NCBI GenBank assembly: GCA_023424015.1 | Contig: JAFAEM010000001.1 | Coordinates: forward strand, 1-64,000 | Direction: 5' to 3' | Source: Bacteroidota bacterium | Lineage (GTDB): Bacteria; Bacteroidota; Bacteroidia; Chitinophagales; Chitinophagaceae | DNA: 64,000 bases | Program-made: the position numbers and the translations under genes | Shown: positions 8,486 to 19,000 of the stretch, one piece after another | Numbering within the stretch: position 1 is the first letter of the stretch | Layout: each line of letters begins with the position of its first letter | Notes under the pieces: model-generated | Database searches by the model: none | What the model was told of the DNA's origin: nothing | Seen by the model: the letters and a program-made list of their open reading frames with translations, nothing else

Positions 8486-11482
8486 TTATAATGAAAAGCT
8501 TAACCCAAGCTGAAATGTTCTTGCCGACGGATAAGGGATATATTCAATACCCAATGATGGGATACCATCGAAACCACCATCGGTGTTTACTTCAGGATCA
8601 AAGCCTTTGTATTTAGTAATCACAAACAGGTTCTGGCCTGTCAGCGACACGTACAAATTCCGGATACTTTTACCAACATCGCCAATCCTGTAACCAATGC
8701 TCAAATTCGCAAGCTTCAGGTAATTACCTTTTTCAAGATAACGGGTAGAAGGCGAAGCTGAGTTGGTAAGATCTTCCTGGACGTCACCTTTCAATAAGTC
8801 TTTTGCCAGATTAAGGCCTCTTCCCAGGTTACCGATCGCGAGCACAGAAGCTGCAGTATTATTGAAAATAGTATGACCAAAATTACCATTAAAGCTAAGC
8901 GCGGCAGAAAACTTCTTCCAGGTTACGTCTGTGGAAATACCCAGCAAAGTAGAAGGGTTAGGGTTGCCAGCGTAAATCTTGCCTAATAAAATGTCTTTAC
9001 CTGTAGCTCTGTCGAGACCATCCCATTCAAAAAGATACCATACGTTCAGGGGTTGGTTGGCAATCAGTCTTTGTCCCCTTGTATTCGAGAAACCCTGACC
9101 CCTGAGTTCTGCTGTCTCATAGAAACCTTTCAGACCGGTTACTTCGTTATCAAGGAAGGAAACGACTGTACCTACATTCCAGTTCAATTCAGATTGGTTG
9201 ACAAGGTTTGCATTCAATACTATCTCCCAGCCCTTATTGATAACTTCACCATCAAGATTTACCCAGATTTTACCTGTGGGAGCAGGTTGAGCTAATGTTT
9301 GCTCATACAATACATCCTGTGTGGCTTTACGGAAATAGTCGATAGAACCCCAAACGCGGTTGTTCAAAATGGTGAAGTCGATACCACCATTTATGGTCTC
9401 TGAAGTTTCCCATTTCAAATCAGGGTTAGCCCAGTTAAGCCTTCTTACACCCCAGTCGCTACCATTGAATTTTTCAATGGTAAACCTATCAAGAGCGGCG
9501 CCGGAAGGAAACTCCTGGTTACCGGTTTTACCCCAGCTTAACCTGACTTTCAGGTTGTTAACAAATGCTATGTCGCGGAAAAAGTCCTCATTCGAAGCAT
9601 TCCAGGCAACAGCCAGTGATGGGAAATATCCATATTTGTTGTTTTCACCAAATTTGGTTGAACCATCAGCTCGGATCGTACCGGTAAACAGGTACTTATC
9701 CTTATAATTCAGGATAGCACGTCCGAAGTATGACTGAAGTTCTGTGGTTGGTGAAGCCCATTGGAAGATGTTCCGATCGGCCTGCGAAGAAACACCGATC
9801 ATATCATAATATTTGAGGCCGTTGTTGGGAAAGTCGCGACCAAATAAACCGCTTCCTTTGGAATCAAAAATCAACCACTCGTGACCGATCACCGCGTTCA
9901 CATTCAAATCAGATGTTACGTCTTTTTGAAAATTGAGGGTATTGGTGATCTGTGTATTGGTCTGTTCCTGGTTTCCAACAAAGGCAGCACCCCTGTTTTC
10001 TATACCCTGTTGATTATAGATCCTGTTGAACTGACCTTTCCGGTTACCAATCTGGCGGTTTATACTATAAAGGAACCTATATTCCAGGTCCTTGGTGATC
10101 TTATATGAAGGAGAGATGCTTGCAATGATGGTGGTAACTTTTGCTTTATCTTCCACATATTGCAGCGAGGTCATGGGGTTAATGGTCGTACCACCACTTT
10201 CTACAAAAGCCGAATCAGTCCCGGGGATAAACATAGGCCGTGTGGGGTTCCACATCAGAGCCTGTGAGATCAGGTTACCTTCAAAACCTACGAACGCTGA
10301 TATCGGGGGGATATTTTCGTTGGTTTGTGTGGTCAGCAAGTTGATATCAAGGCCGAGCTTTTTACTTTCCAGGAATTTGAAACTTGTATTCAGGTTAGCT
10401 GTTATTTTCTGCAATTCTGAATTCTTTATAACACCTTCCTGGTCGAGATAACCTACTGACAGACGATAACGCCCGTTTTCAGTACCACCGCTTACCGCAG
10501 TGTTGTAGTTTTGAACCAGGCCGGTGCGGGTGATCGCGTCGAACGCATCCACGTTACCACCAAAATCACCGGTGCGGCGACCGGTGCCCGCGTCAACCGG
10601 GCGATCATATTTTACAAGAGCATCCCTGTATTCCGCTGCATTCATTACTTCCAGCTTTTTCAGGACACTGGCTATACCTGTTGTAGCGCTAACATCAACC
10701 TTGGGCGCACCAGAAGCGCCACGTTTTGTATTGATGATAACCACCCCATTTGCGCCTCTTGAACCGTATATCGCGGTTGCAGATGCGTCTTTTAAGATCT
10801 CGATGCTGGCGATATCATTGGGGTTAATGTAATTGAGCGGGTTACCGCCATCGCTACCAAAACTTCCTCCTTGTGAACCCGGACGGGCAGAACCACCTGA
10901 TAATGGTACACCATCGAGTACAAATAAGGGTTGATTGCCTGAACGGATAGAAGATGAACCACGGATCCTGATAGTAGTAGAACCACCTGGCTGACCAGTA
11001 TTATTGATTACCAGTACACCAGCAGCTTTACCCTGGATCAGCTGATCGGGTGAAGTATAGGTTCCCTTATTAAAATCCTTTGCCTGTACCGAGGCTACTG
11101 ATCCGGTCAGATCCTTTTTCCTGGCAGTACCATAACCGATCACCACCACTTCGGTCAAACCGCCGCCGGTGGCAACCAGGGAAATATCAACCGAAGATCT
11201 CCCGGAAATGTTTACTTCCTGGGTTTCAAACTCGGCAGATGAGATAACTAAAACGTTATTGCCGGCAGGCACATTAAGGGTGAAGCCGCCGTCTGCCCCT
11301 GTAGAGGTACCCGTAGTAGTACCTTTTGGTTGTACGGATGCTCCCACGACAGGAGAGCCATCTTTTGAGTCGGTAACTTTACCAGTTACTACCCGATCTT
11401 GAGCCAATAAATTGAGAGAAAGAAAACAAAGGAATACCGGCATGAAGATCACTGAGAGTAATCGTCTCATTGACATAAGCAT
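8486..11482 (-). CDS. SusC/RagA-family TonB-linked outer-membrane transporter
   Basis: A 998-residue SusC-like importer. After the signal peptide (ending LLAQ) come a CarboxypepD_reg-like domain (about 30-105, VVTGKVTDSKDGSPVVGAS), the TonB box/plug entry (EVVVIGYGTARKKDLTGSV), the plug with a GSRGANGVVIINTK motif, and a 22-strand barrel ending in an aromatic-rich LGLSFSL. There is no N-terminal STN domain, so it should not signal to an anti-sigma factor. ATG codons occur at residues 1, 3 and 5, so the exact start is uncertain. It is the first gene of the SusC-SusD-VCBS-VCBS unit and is separated from the upstream operon by a terminator at 11652-11678. Confidence 0.95.
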   Translation of the reverse strand: MLMSMRRLLSVIFMPVFLCFLSLNLLAQDRVVTGKVTDSKDGSPVVGASVQPKGTTTGTSTGADGGFTLNVPAGNNVLVISSAEFETQEVNISGRSSVDISLVATGGGLTEVVVIGYGTARKKDLTGSVASVQAKDFNKGTYTSPDQLIQGKAAGVLVINNTGQPGGSTTIRIRGSSSIRSGNQPLFVLDGVPLSGGSARPGSQGGSFGSDGGNPLNYINPNDIASIEILKDASATAIYGSRGANGVVIINTKRGASGAPKVDVSATTGIASVLKKLEVMNAAEYRDALVKYDRPVDAGTGRRTGDFGGNVDAFDAITRTGLVQNYNTAVSGGTENGRYRLSVGYLDQEGVIKNSELQKITANLNTSFKFLESKKLGLDINLLTTQTNENIPPISAFVGFEGNLISQALMWNPTRPMFIPGTDSAFVESGGTTINPMTSLQYVEDKAKVTTIIASISPSYKITKDLEYRFLYSINRQIGNRKGQFNRIYNQQGIENRGAAFVGNQEQTNTQITNTLNFQKDVTSDLNVNAVIGHEWLIFDSKGSGLFGRDFPNNGLKYYDMIGVSSQADRNIFQWASPTTELQSYFGRAILNYKDKYLFTGTIRADGSTKFGENNKYGYFPSLAVAWNASNEDFFRDIAFVNNLKVRLSWGKTGNQEFPSGAALDRFTIEKFNGSDWGVRRLNWANPDLKWETSETINGGIDFTILNNRVWGSIDYFRKATQDVLYEQTLAQPAPTGKIWVNLDGEVINKGWEIVLNANLVNQSELNWNVGTVVSFLDNEVTGLKGFYETAELRGQGFSNTRGQRLIANQPLNVWYLFEWDGLDRATGKDILLGKIYAGNPNPSTLLGISTDVTWKKFSAALSFNGNFGHTIFNNTAASVLAIGNLGRGLNLAKDLLKGDVQEDLTNSASPSTRYLEKGNYLKLANLSIGYRIGDVGKSIRNLYVSLTGQNLFVITKYKGFDPEVNTDGGFDGIPSLGIEYIPYPSARTFQLGLSFSL

Positions 11483-11525
11483 TCGTTTTTTTGAGGTTTA
11501 GCAGTATTGAAATCGCAACAGTTCC

Positions 11526-11542
11526 TGTGTAGCTGGTACACA
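11526..11542. promoter_or_regulatory. Operator-like palindrome upstream of susC (locus 1)
   Basis: TGTGTA-gctgg-TACACA is a perfect 6-bp inverted repeat with a 5-nt spacer, 44 bp upstream of the susC start. A poor promoter match (TTTG-N20-TAGATTGT on the minus strand) lies next to it. A regulator-binding role is only a possibility. Confidence 0.25.
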
Positions 11543-11651
11543 ATCTACTGAATTATATATTTTTTAACAAAAAAATTCTGACTATTTTTTTTCTTATCCC
11601 TATCGAAGGCCGTCAAAATGCTCAAATCGCTGCATGATATTAAAAAAAAGG

Positions 11652-11678
11652 AGCCTGAGAGTTTTCCGCGCTCAGGCT
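11652..11678 (-). terminator. Rho-independent terminator of the starch-type operon
   Basis: An 8-bp perfect inverted repeat (11652-11659 AGCCTGAG with 11671-11678) with an 11-nt loop is followed on the minus strand by CCTTTTTTTTA. On the plus strand a T-run also follows, so it could work both ways. It lies about 50 nt past the stop codon of the SusE/F-like gene and marks the boundary between loci 2 and 1. Confidence 0.85.
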
Positions 11679-11728
11679 GTCTTTTTTTCTAAAGAGGTGT
11701 TTTACTCTTTTATCATTGAGTCATTCAA

Positions 11729-12712
11729 TTATTGTTTTAGTATCGAATACTTCATCGTCAGGAAATTGACGGTGATCTTATAACTGGCCGCTTCACCCGG
11801 GCCCGGTGTATTGGATCCTGGCACCGCTCCATCTACCAGCAACGTTCCCCCGGAAGCACTGGTGCCACCATATTTATGATCCCAGCTTCCATTCACCGGC
11901 AGGAAAAGATGCGAACCCGAGCCGGTAAAAGGCATGGTTAGTGTAAACTCTGCATTACTCTGTCGTGTAAATTGCTGCGACGGCACTGGTACCGGGTTGT
12001 CCCAGCCTCCCGGAGTAGCATCACCCACAATAAATAGATCATCCGGTACCGAAGCGCCGGTATGGGGCGTTACCGAATATTTCATGGTTAGGAAGTTGAC
12101 TACGATCTTGTAAAGTCCATCTGCGGCTGGTCCCGGTGTATTGGAGCCCGGAACTGCACCATCTGCCAGCAGATCACCACCCGTTGCGCTACTACCGCCA
12201 AACTTATGATCCCAATTTCCATTCAATGGAAGGAAAAGATAGCTGGCTCCTGTTTTCAACTCAAGTATAGCACCAAATGTTGTGGCGTCGATCTTTGTAA
12301 ACTGCTGCGATGGCAGAGGCACGGGATTAGACCAGCCCCCCGGTGTAGCATCACCTACGATATACAAATTATCAGGTATGGTCTGGGTATAAGGTGTGAC
12401 GGTATATATTCCTGTTTGGAAATTCACAATTATCTCATACGGTCCACTGGCTGCAGGACCAGGGGTATTGGAACCCGGTACAGCACCATCGGCCAGCAAA
12501 GCGCCGCCAGTGGCACTGGAGCCACCAAATTTATGATCCCAGCTGCCTGCTATCGGCAGGAAAAGATAGCTGCCCCCGGCGGTTAAATTAATGACTATAC
12601 CATATGATACATCATCGATCCGGGTAAACTGCTGCGAGGGTATGATCGAAGCATCATTTGTCCAGCCCATGGGTGTTGCGTCACCCACGATATAAAAATT
12701 ATCAGGTATAGG
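11729..12712 (-). repeat. Three tandem coding repeats of about 325 bp (glycan-binding modules)
   Basis: The C-terminal half of the SusE/F-like gene is three consecutive copies of the same module. The repetition is visible in the DNA too, for example in recurrent segments reading GTATTGGA(A/T/G)CC and TTATGATCCCA on the plus strand near 11805/11875, 12140/12205 and 12470/12532. Confidence 0.85.
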
Positions 12713-13525
12713 TGTGAAAGTGGTGATATTGATCTTGACCTTATTTGAATACCCGAGCACCGAATTATAGTTAGCACCCAGGTAACTCACAATTCTGAAT
12801 TCCGCATCCTCTGTTGATCCGCCCTGGATACCTGCAGCGATGGCCATCGTGTTCAGTTCATTAACGGTAAAACCTGTAGTTAGCGAACTACCCAGTTGTT
12901 TTACCTGGGGATTGGAAAAGTCACCGCCGGCAATATCCATCTGAAGGGCATAATAAATGGTATTGTTGCCATAGGGACTTGCATTCCAGTTGAAAGTCAC
13001 AGCAGTGTTCGTGGCATTACTTACCTGTAATACCAGTGGGTCAGCCGACGATGGCGACAGCGTTACCGGAACGAGATATGGAGTGATCTCGACCTTTATG
13101 GTATTGGAAACAAAGCGGTCGTTATTATTTACATACGATGAAACCAGCCTCACGTCAAAACCAAATGTCTGACCGGGAGCAAACCCAAACCCCGCCAAAA
13201 TATCATTGAGTTGCTTTCCTGTTAAAGCCATGCTGAAAACTCCGTTGACAGCCTGTGTCACTTTCTGTGAAAAATTACGGCCGGCAGAATCTATTTCAAG
13301 AACAAATTTCTGGTTCACCGTATCAGTGGCGTATCCCGGATCCGTCCAGGAAAATGTTACCACATTATTCAGTGAGTCGGCAGCCGTGGGATTGATCGAT
13401 ACACTCGATGCCGAAAGTGTGACGGGGCTACCGCTATTGTAGTGAGGTAACTCCTCCACCTTATGACAAGCTGCGATGAACAGAAGCATTCCGGCCAGGG
13501 GCAGCAAATATTTTAGTGATTTCAT
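11729..13525 (-). CDS. SusE/SusF-like surface glycan-binding lipoprotein with three C-terminal modules
   Basis: A 598-residue lipoprotein (lipobox IAACHK, Cys 20). It has two SusE-type Ig-like domains (about 34-150 and 152-268), each with a FSWTDP/FNWNAS-type core. From about 273 follow three tandem modules of about 108 residues, each starting with an IVGDATP-GW motif and containing a SQQFT segment, a LFLP--GSWDHK(F/Y)GG segment and a SNTPGP segment. These resemble the starch-binding modules of Bacteroides SusE/SusF. The protein probably sits on the cell surface and holds starch or malto-oligosaccharides for the SusCD pair. It follows the 274-residue paralogue by 25 bp and is the last gene before the terminator. 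Ligand assignment is by family and context. Confidence 0.88.
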   Translation of the reverse strand: MKSLKYLLPLAGMLLFIAACHKVEELPHYNSGSPVTLSASSVSINPTAADSLNNVVTFSWTDPGYATDTVNQKFVLEIDSAGRNFSQKVTQAVNGVFSMALTGKQLNDILAGFGFAPGQTFGFDVRLVSSYVNNNDRFVSNTIKVEITPYLVPVTLSPSSADPLVLQVSNATNTAVTFNWNASPYGNNTIYYALQMDIAGGDFSNPQVKQLGSSLTTGFTVNELNTMAIAAGIQGGSTEDAEFRIVSYLGANYNSVLGYSNKVKINITTFTPIPDNFYIVGDATPMGWTNDASIIPSQQFTRIDDVSYGIVINLTAGGSYLFLPIAGSWDHKFGGSSATGGALLADGAVPGSNTPGPAASGPYEIIVNFQTGIYTVTPYTQTIPDNLYIVGDATPGGWSNPVPLPSQQFTKIDATTFGAILELKTGASYLFLPLNGNWDHKFGGSSATGGDLLADGAVPGSNTPGPAADGLYKIVVNFLTMKYSVTPHTGASVPDDLFIVGDATPGGWDNPVPVPSQQFTRQSNAEFTLTMPFTGSGSHLFLPVNGSWDHKYGGTSASGGTLLVDGAVPGSNTPGPGEAASYKITVNFLTMKYSILKQ

Positions 13526-13550
13526 AAATTACTTTATGTATAATTTGTAA

Positions 13551-14375
13551 TTATTGTTTTACAATACTGAAAGTGCCAAGCTGGAAATTCACCGTAATTT
13601 TATAAGTTCCGTTATCTGCGGGCACTTTAATATCGCCACCACCACGCTTGAGTTTGTCACCATCGGGATTATTACTATTATTAGCTCCTTCCCATCCGTA
13701 TTTATCGCCCCAGTCGCCATTAACTGGCAGAAACAGCAGCGACTTGCCACCGCTGAGGTCGATCGTTAATTCGTAAAGCGTGTTGCTTATCTTGGTAAAT
13801 TCCTGGTCAGGAAGGGGTACAGGATTGTTCCAGCCACCCGGCGACGCATCACCTACCAGGAAAAGCTGGCCGGTTGATGGCAGGTCTACTTTGGGTGGAG
13901 GCGCAAAGGGCCGCGCGGTAACCGCCACTACGTTGGAGGTGATCTTTGCTGCAGAACCAATACTGGCAGTGACCCTGAACTCCAGGTTATAATCTCTGCG
14001 GGGATCGAGTTGCAACAACATATCATTACCCAGGATACCATTAATCTCGGCAACAGTGTATTTCTTTTCCAGGTCCCTGGCTACTACCGTTGTGATCTTT
14101 TTACTACTATTAAAATTCGCGCCAGCAGTATCCAGTTCGAGGGTGTACACAACATCGTGAGAACTGACACCCGTTGTAAACTTATAGTTGGGGTTGGTCC
14201 AGCTAAGCACCAGGGCTGTATTATTCTCCAGGCCTGGCTCGAGTGTTAAATTATTTACCGACGCTGTTAAAACAGGAGCCGTTTCCTCTTCCAGGAATAT
14301 CTTGTTCTCATCCTTCTTGCAGGAAGCGAGGAGCAACAAGACCGACGAAAACATCAATTGGAAAATATGTTTCAT
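13551..14375 (-). CDS. SusE-like surface glycan-binding lipoprotein, single module
   Basis: A 274-residue lipoprotein (lipobox LLASCKK). It has one SusE-type Ig-like domain (about 35-155, VLSWTNPNY core) and one C-terminal module (about 168-274) with the same IVGDA(S/T)P-GW-N and LFLPVNGDWGDKYG motifs as the three modules of its downstream neighbour. It is encoded 17 bp after the stop of susD and just before the larger SusE/F-like gene, matching the susCDEF order of Bacteroides starch loci. It is probably a surface starch-binding accessory protein. The linker carries a short Pro-rich stretch (RPFAPPPKVDLP). Confidence 0.85.
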   Translation of the reverse strand: MKHIFQLMFSSVLLLLASCKKDENKIFLEEETAPVLTASVNNLTLEPGLENNTALVLSWTNPNYKFTTGVSSHDVVYTLELDTAGANFNSSKKITTVVARDLEKKYTVAEINGILGNDMLLQLDPRRDYNLEFRVTASIGSAAKITSNVVAVTARPFAPPPKVDLPSTGQLFLVGDASPGGWNNPVPLPDQEFTKISNTLYELTIDLSGGKSLLFLPVNGDWGDKYGWEGANNSNNPDGDKLKRGGGDIKVPADNGTYKITVNFQLGTFSIVKQ

Positions 14376-14392
14376 AATAAATTAATTACGGG

Positions 14393-15991
14393 TTAATAAC
14401 CAATATTCTGAACCAGGTTTCTGTTAGCATTGATATCACGTGAAGGGAGTGGATACAGGTTACGTATCTGTGACACTCCTGTACCTGAACTCACACCGCC
14501 TTTCCAGGGCCACAGGTAACTACTTTCCACGAAGCGCTTATAACGGATCAGGTCAGTACGGCGGAAACCTTCCCAGTACAATTCCCTGGCTCTTTCAGCA
14601 AGGATAAAATCGAGGTCGAGTGCATTGAGCGCAATGTTACCTGATGCATTTCCATAAGCACGGGTGCGGATCGTATTGATATAACCCAGCGCTGTATTTA
14701 AGTCACCGCCTGTTCCACCCCTTAGCACGGCTTCCGCATAGATGAGGTACATTTCAGGCAACCGGAAAAGTGGCATATCAACATCAGCAAAATCCTGGCT
14801 TGATCCATTGCTGCCGTCACGCTTTACGTTTCTGAACTTGGTCACGGCCAGCCCATCGGTGAACGTAGTGATATTGGATATTTCCGGGTTCTGATCAGTT
14901 GTATAAAATAAGGCTCTTGAATCTGTGATCGTCGTAAAGGAAGGATATCCCGGGAACAGCATCGGCAGGTTCTTGGTTGCGCGTGTACCACTCCAGCCAC
15001 CGGCAATCCCGAAAGTTCCTGCCGGCATCGACCCCCCTACGCAGGCATGTGTCAGGAAAGTAGTGCCACCAAAACCCTGCGTGTTCAGGCCATCATAATT
15101 GATCGTAAAAATAAATTCGTCGGTATTGAGATGATTGTCGGCACGCATCAGCCAGCTGTAGTTGCTGATCAGAGAATATCCCGCATCAATCACCTTTTTA
15201 GCATACGTGATCGCGTCGGTATATCTTGCTGTGCCCGTGTACACTTCTGCGTTGAGATAAAGACGTGCCAGCAGCGACCAGACTGCACCCTGGTCGGCCC
15301 TGCCATATTCATTGCTGCGGGGCGTTGGCATATCAGCTTCGATAGCCTTCAATTCGCTTTCTATGTAGTCAAATACTTCACTGCGGGTGGCCTGCGGTGG
15401 CGGCGCTCCGCCAATCTCTGTTTCTTCCGTTGCAAAAGGAGGATTGCCATAAAGATCGGTCAGTACCCAGTATTGAAAAGCTCTCAGGAATCTTGCCTCG
15501 CGGGCATATTGTTTGATGTTTTCCGCATCAGCTCCTGAGATACCTCGACCGGATACTTTGTCGTCCGCAGACTGGCGGATGAATTCATTACATAGCGTGA
15601 TCTGGTAAAGACAGCGATAGTAAAGACCTGTCAGAAAACTATTGTTGGAAGTCCAGTTCATGTTATGAAAATCCTGGATACCCACATCGCCCCAGGTTAT
15701 TACCGCCTCATCGGTGCTCAGCACCTGTGCTTTCCAAAATAAGCGGTAAAAGTCTGAGAACCCTTCATCAATACCCTGCACATCACCATTGCCTGCCGGC
15801 CCCTGGTTACCAGTGAGTGCAAAGCTTCCATAAACTTTAGCCAGCACCTGCTTGTATCCATCCGCGGTGGCATATACTGTTTCGGATGTCACATCATTGA
15901 TGGGTGTAAGATCCAGCTTTTTGGTACAGGACTGTATCAATAACAGGCCGGCTACGAGCAGGGAACTGGTTCTTAAAATATTTTTTGTCAT
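14393..15991 (-). CDS. SusD/RagB-family nutrient-binding lipoprotein (starch-type locus)
   Basis: SusD-like lipoprotein, 532 residues from the ATG at 15991; the reading frame can be extended 6 codons to a TTG at 16009, but MTKNILRTSS gives a normal signal peptide with lipobox (LLIQSCTK). Typical signatures are RFLRAFQYWVLTDLYGNPP in the TPR region and LPEMYLIYAEAVLRGG, RARELYWEGFRRTDLIRYKRF and NLVQNIGY near the C-terminus. It follows the cognate susC by 27 bp and is followed by two SusE/F-like genes. The ligand is probably starch or malto-oligosaccharides, judged from the GH13 amylase and SusE/F neighbours. Confidence 0.95.
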   Translation of the reverse strand: MTKNILRTSSLLVAGLLLIQSCTKKLDLTPINDVTSETVYATADGYKQVLAKVYGSFALTGNQGPAGNGDVQGIDEGFSDFYRLFWKAQVLSTDEAVITWGDVGIQDFHNMNWTSNNSFLTGLYYRCLYQITLCNEFIRQSADDKVSGRGISGADAENIKQYAREARFLRAFQYWVLTDLYGNPPFATEETEIGGAPPPQATRSEVFDYIESELKAIEADMPTPRSNEYGRADQGAVWSLLARLYLNAEVYTGTARYTDAITYAKKVIDAGYSLISNYSWLMRADNHLNTDEFIFTINYDGLNTQGFGGTTFLTHACVGGSMPAGTFGIAGGWSGTRATKNLPMLFPGYPSFTTITDSRALFYTTDQNPEISNITTFTDGLAVTKFRNVKRDGSNGSSQDFADVDMPLFRLPEMYLIYAEAVLRGGTGGDLNTALGYINTIRTRAYGNASGNIALNALDLDFILAERARELYWEGFRRTDLIRYKRFVESSYLWPWKGGVSSGTGVSQIRNLYPLPSRDINANRNLVQNIGY

Positions 15992-16018
15992 ACAGTTTAT
16001 TTTAAGCAATTCGTTGGA

Positions 16019-19000
16019 TTAAAAATCTAAGTTGAGACCCAGGGCGAAGATCCTCGGCCTTGGATAAAAATTATTGTCGATACCGCCAAACACTTCCGGA
16101 TCCACTCCTTTATACTTCGTGATCACAAATACATTTTGCACATTGGCCGTGATCCTCAGGTTTGTGTTCTTCCTGATCAGATCCCCGGCGTTGTACCCGA
16201 TATTGAAGTAATCCATTCTCAGGAAAGAGGCATTTTCAATAAAATAGTCCGACAAAAAGTAACGGTCCCCATTACCAGTGAAATCTGTTTCCAAAACATT
16301 TCTTGTGCCGTTGGCGAGGTAACCAAGCGGGTCGATGATGTTACGTTGTGTACCGGTATTGGAGAACCTGTTATTATAGAGATAGTTTCCAAAATTCGCC
16401 CGAATAGAAAATCCGGCGCTCCATTTTTTCCAGTTCACATTCGAGTAAGCACCCATAAATACATCAGCATCGGGAGCTTTATACCTGTACAGGTCGTCAA
16501 CGTTTACCAGACCATCGCGGTTCCTGTCTTCAAACAGGTCCTCGATCGGTTTGCCATCCTTTCCATAGATCTGTTGATATACATAGAATGAGCTTTTTGG
16601 ATATCCAACCGTATGGATCTGGATGGTACTGCCCACACCACCAGCGATACCCCCGACGAGGTTACCGGGGAAACTCGGGTCATTCACAAAAGTGAGACGT
16701 GTAATCTCATTCTCATTATAAGTAATGTTGAAACCAAGATCCCAAACCAGGTCATTGCGACGAACTGGCTGTGTATTGATAGAAAACTCAACACCCTTGT
16801 TCTCCATGTTACCGATATTGGCCAGGATCTTATTGGAGAAATTGGTGCCAGCCGACTGGTCGATCACACTGAGCAGGTCAGTTGTCTTCTTCAGGTAAAA
16901 ATCTATCGAACCACTGATACGGTTATTAAGAAAGCCATAGTCAAGACCAACGTTATAGGTTTCAGTCTCTTCCCATTTCAGGTTAGGGTTATAACCCGCG
17001 GGCCTGTACATTTCATAATAAGTGCTGCCAAACTGGTAACGGGCCTGCGCATTTGCCACTGAATAACGTGGGATATAATCGTAATTGGCGATGCCATCCT
17101 GCTGACCTGTAACACCATAACCCAGTCTCAATTTAAGATCGCTAATCACTCTTGAATTTTTTAGGCCGCCTTCTTCACTGATCCTCCATGCAAATGCACC
17201 AGAGGGGAACAGGCCCCATCGGTTATCCTCAGAAAAACGTGAAGAACCATCGCGGCGAAGTGTACCGGTAAAAAGATATTTTCCATTCAGGGTGAAATTC
17301 AAGCGGCCAAAAAATGAGATCAGCCTGTTTTGTTGTTCGTCAAAACGGAAAGTAGGCGAACTGATCAGCGTGCCGTCTGTGGTGTAATCAGAATAGGGCG
17401 TCCATCTCCTTCCGTCTGCTGAGGTCAACACACCATTGGGGTCCAGTTTGCCATTATAGTTCGTTGTCAGGAAATCCTGGTAGGAATAACCAGCCATCAC
17501 ATCGATGCGGCTCTTTATCGAACTGATCTCTTTGGCATAGTTCAGGTATGCTTCCAGGATCTGGTTCGACTTGGTTTGACGATAGCGATTGTTCACGCCT
17601 CCATGCTGCCCGTCAGGCGAACGTAAATAAGATGAAGCAGCGCTGTCCGGGATCACCACCGTTCCTTTACCTTCAGACAGATCATAACCCAGGTTAAGGT
17701 TTACACGCAGGTCGGGGAAAAAATGAAGTTTATAATCAAACTGTACATTACCTATACTTCTGAACACATCGCTTTTATCGTTACGCTGCTCGAGCAGTCC
17801 AACCGGGTTGAGTGGCGAAAGATCTTTCAGGCCTGTAGTGGAAGCAGGATCAAGCCATTCAAAAAATCCGCCGAATCTTTTTCCACTGGAGTATACAGGT
17901 TTGGTGGGATCAAAACGAACAGCATTTCCTATTGCGCCTTCATCAGCAAATTTGGAATGACTCATTGTACCCTTCAGGTTGACATCAATCTTGAGGTGAT
18001 CGTCAAACAACCTTGGGCTTACTGAAACAGCGGCCGAGGTCCTGTTGAGATTTCCTGTTCTGAGAATACCATCCTGGCTCATATATCCCAGCGAAACACG
18101 GTAGGGCATATTCTTCATGGAGCCGGATACACTCAGATTATTATCCGTTGTAAAAGATGCATCATAAATTTCATCCTGCCAGTCGGTATTGGCATTACCC
18201 AGCAGTGCAATCTGTGCTGCCGTGCCATGAGATTCAACATAATCCCTGAATTCATCCGCGGTAAGGACATCCGCTTTTTTAGGAAGTGTAGACACTGAGT
18301 TCTGCGTATTGAAATTGAATTTGGGGCGACCGCTTTTTCCTTTTTTGGTGGTGATGATGATCACACCGTTGGAAGCACGGGAACCATAGATGGCTGTTGC
18401 TGACGCGTCCTTTAATATGTTGAAAGACTCGATATCGTTAGGGTTGATCATCGCCAGCGCGTTGGCTGTGCCCGAAATGCCGCCATTATCCACCGGCACC
18501 CCATCGATCACAATAAGTGGATCGTTACTGGCATTGAGCGAAGCTCCACCGCGGATCCGGATCGTACTACCGGCACCCGGTGCACCTCCATTCGACACAA
18601 TTTGCACACCAGCCACCTTACCGGCTATCAGCTGCTCAGGTGTGGTGATCGTGCCTTTGTTGAAATCTCTTTCTGTAATCGAAGTCACCGAACCGGTCAG
18701 GTCCTTTTTCAATCTTGTACCATAACCGATCACAACTACTTCATTAAGCGATGCGACATCGCCTGCCATTACAACATTAATGGTGGATTGTCCATTAATA
18801 TCTACTTCCTGGGTGGCAAATCCAACCGATGAAAATATCAGTGTAGTTATCGTATTTGGAACGGTGAGCTGGTATACGCCGTCATTGTTTGTAACTGTTC
18901 CCGTGACACCACCCTTGGGGGTGACGCTCACGCCCGCGAGCAATGAGCCATTCTTAGAATCAGTCACCGTACCGGTTATCACTTTGTTTTGGGAAAAAGA

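Noticed and set aside
15047..15538. Long antisense ORF (163 codons) inside susD, and similar ORFs inside the SusC and VCBS genes
   Set aside because: They lie wholly within strongly supported genes on the other strand and show no family motif.
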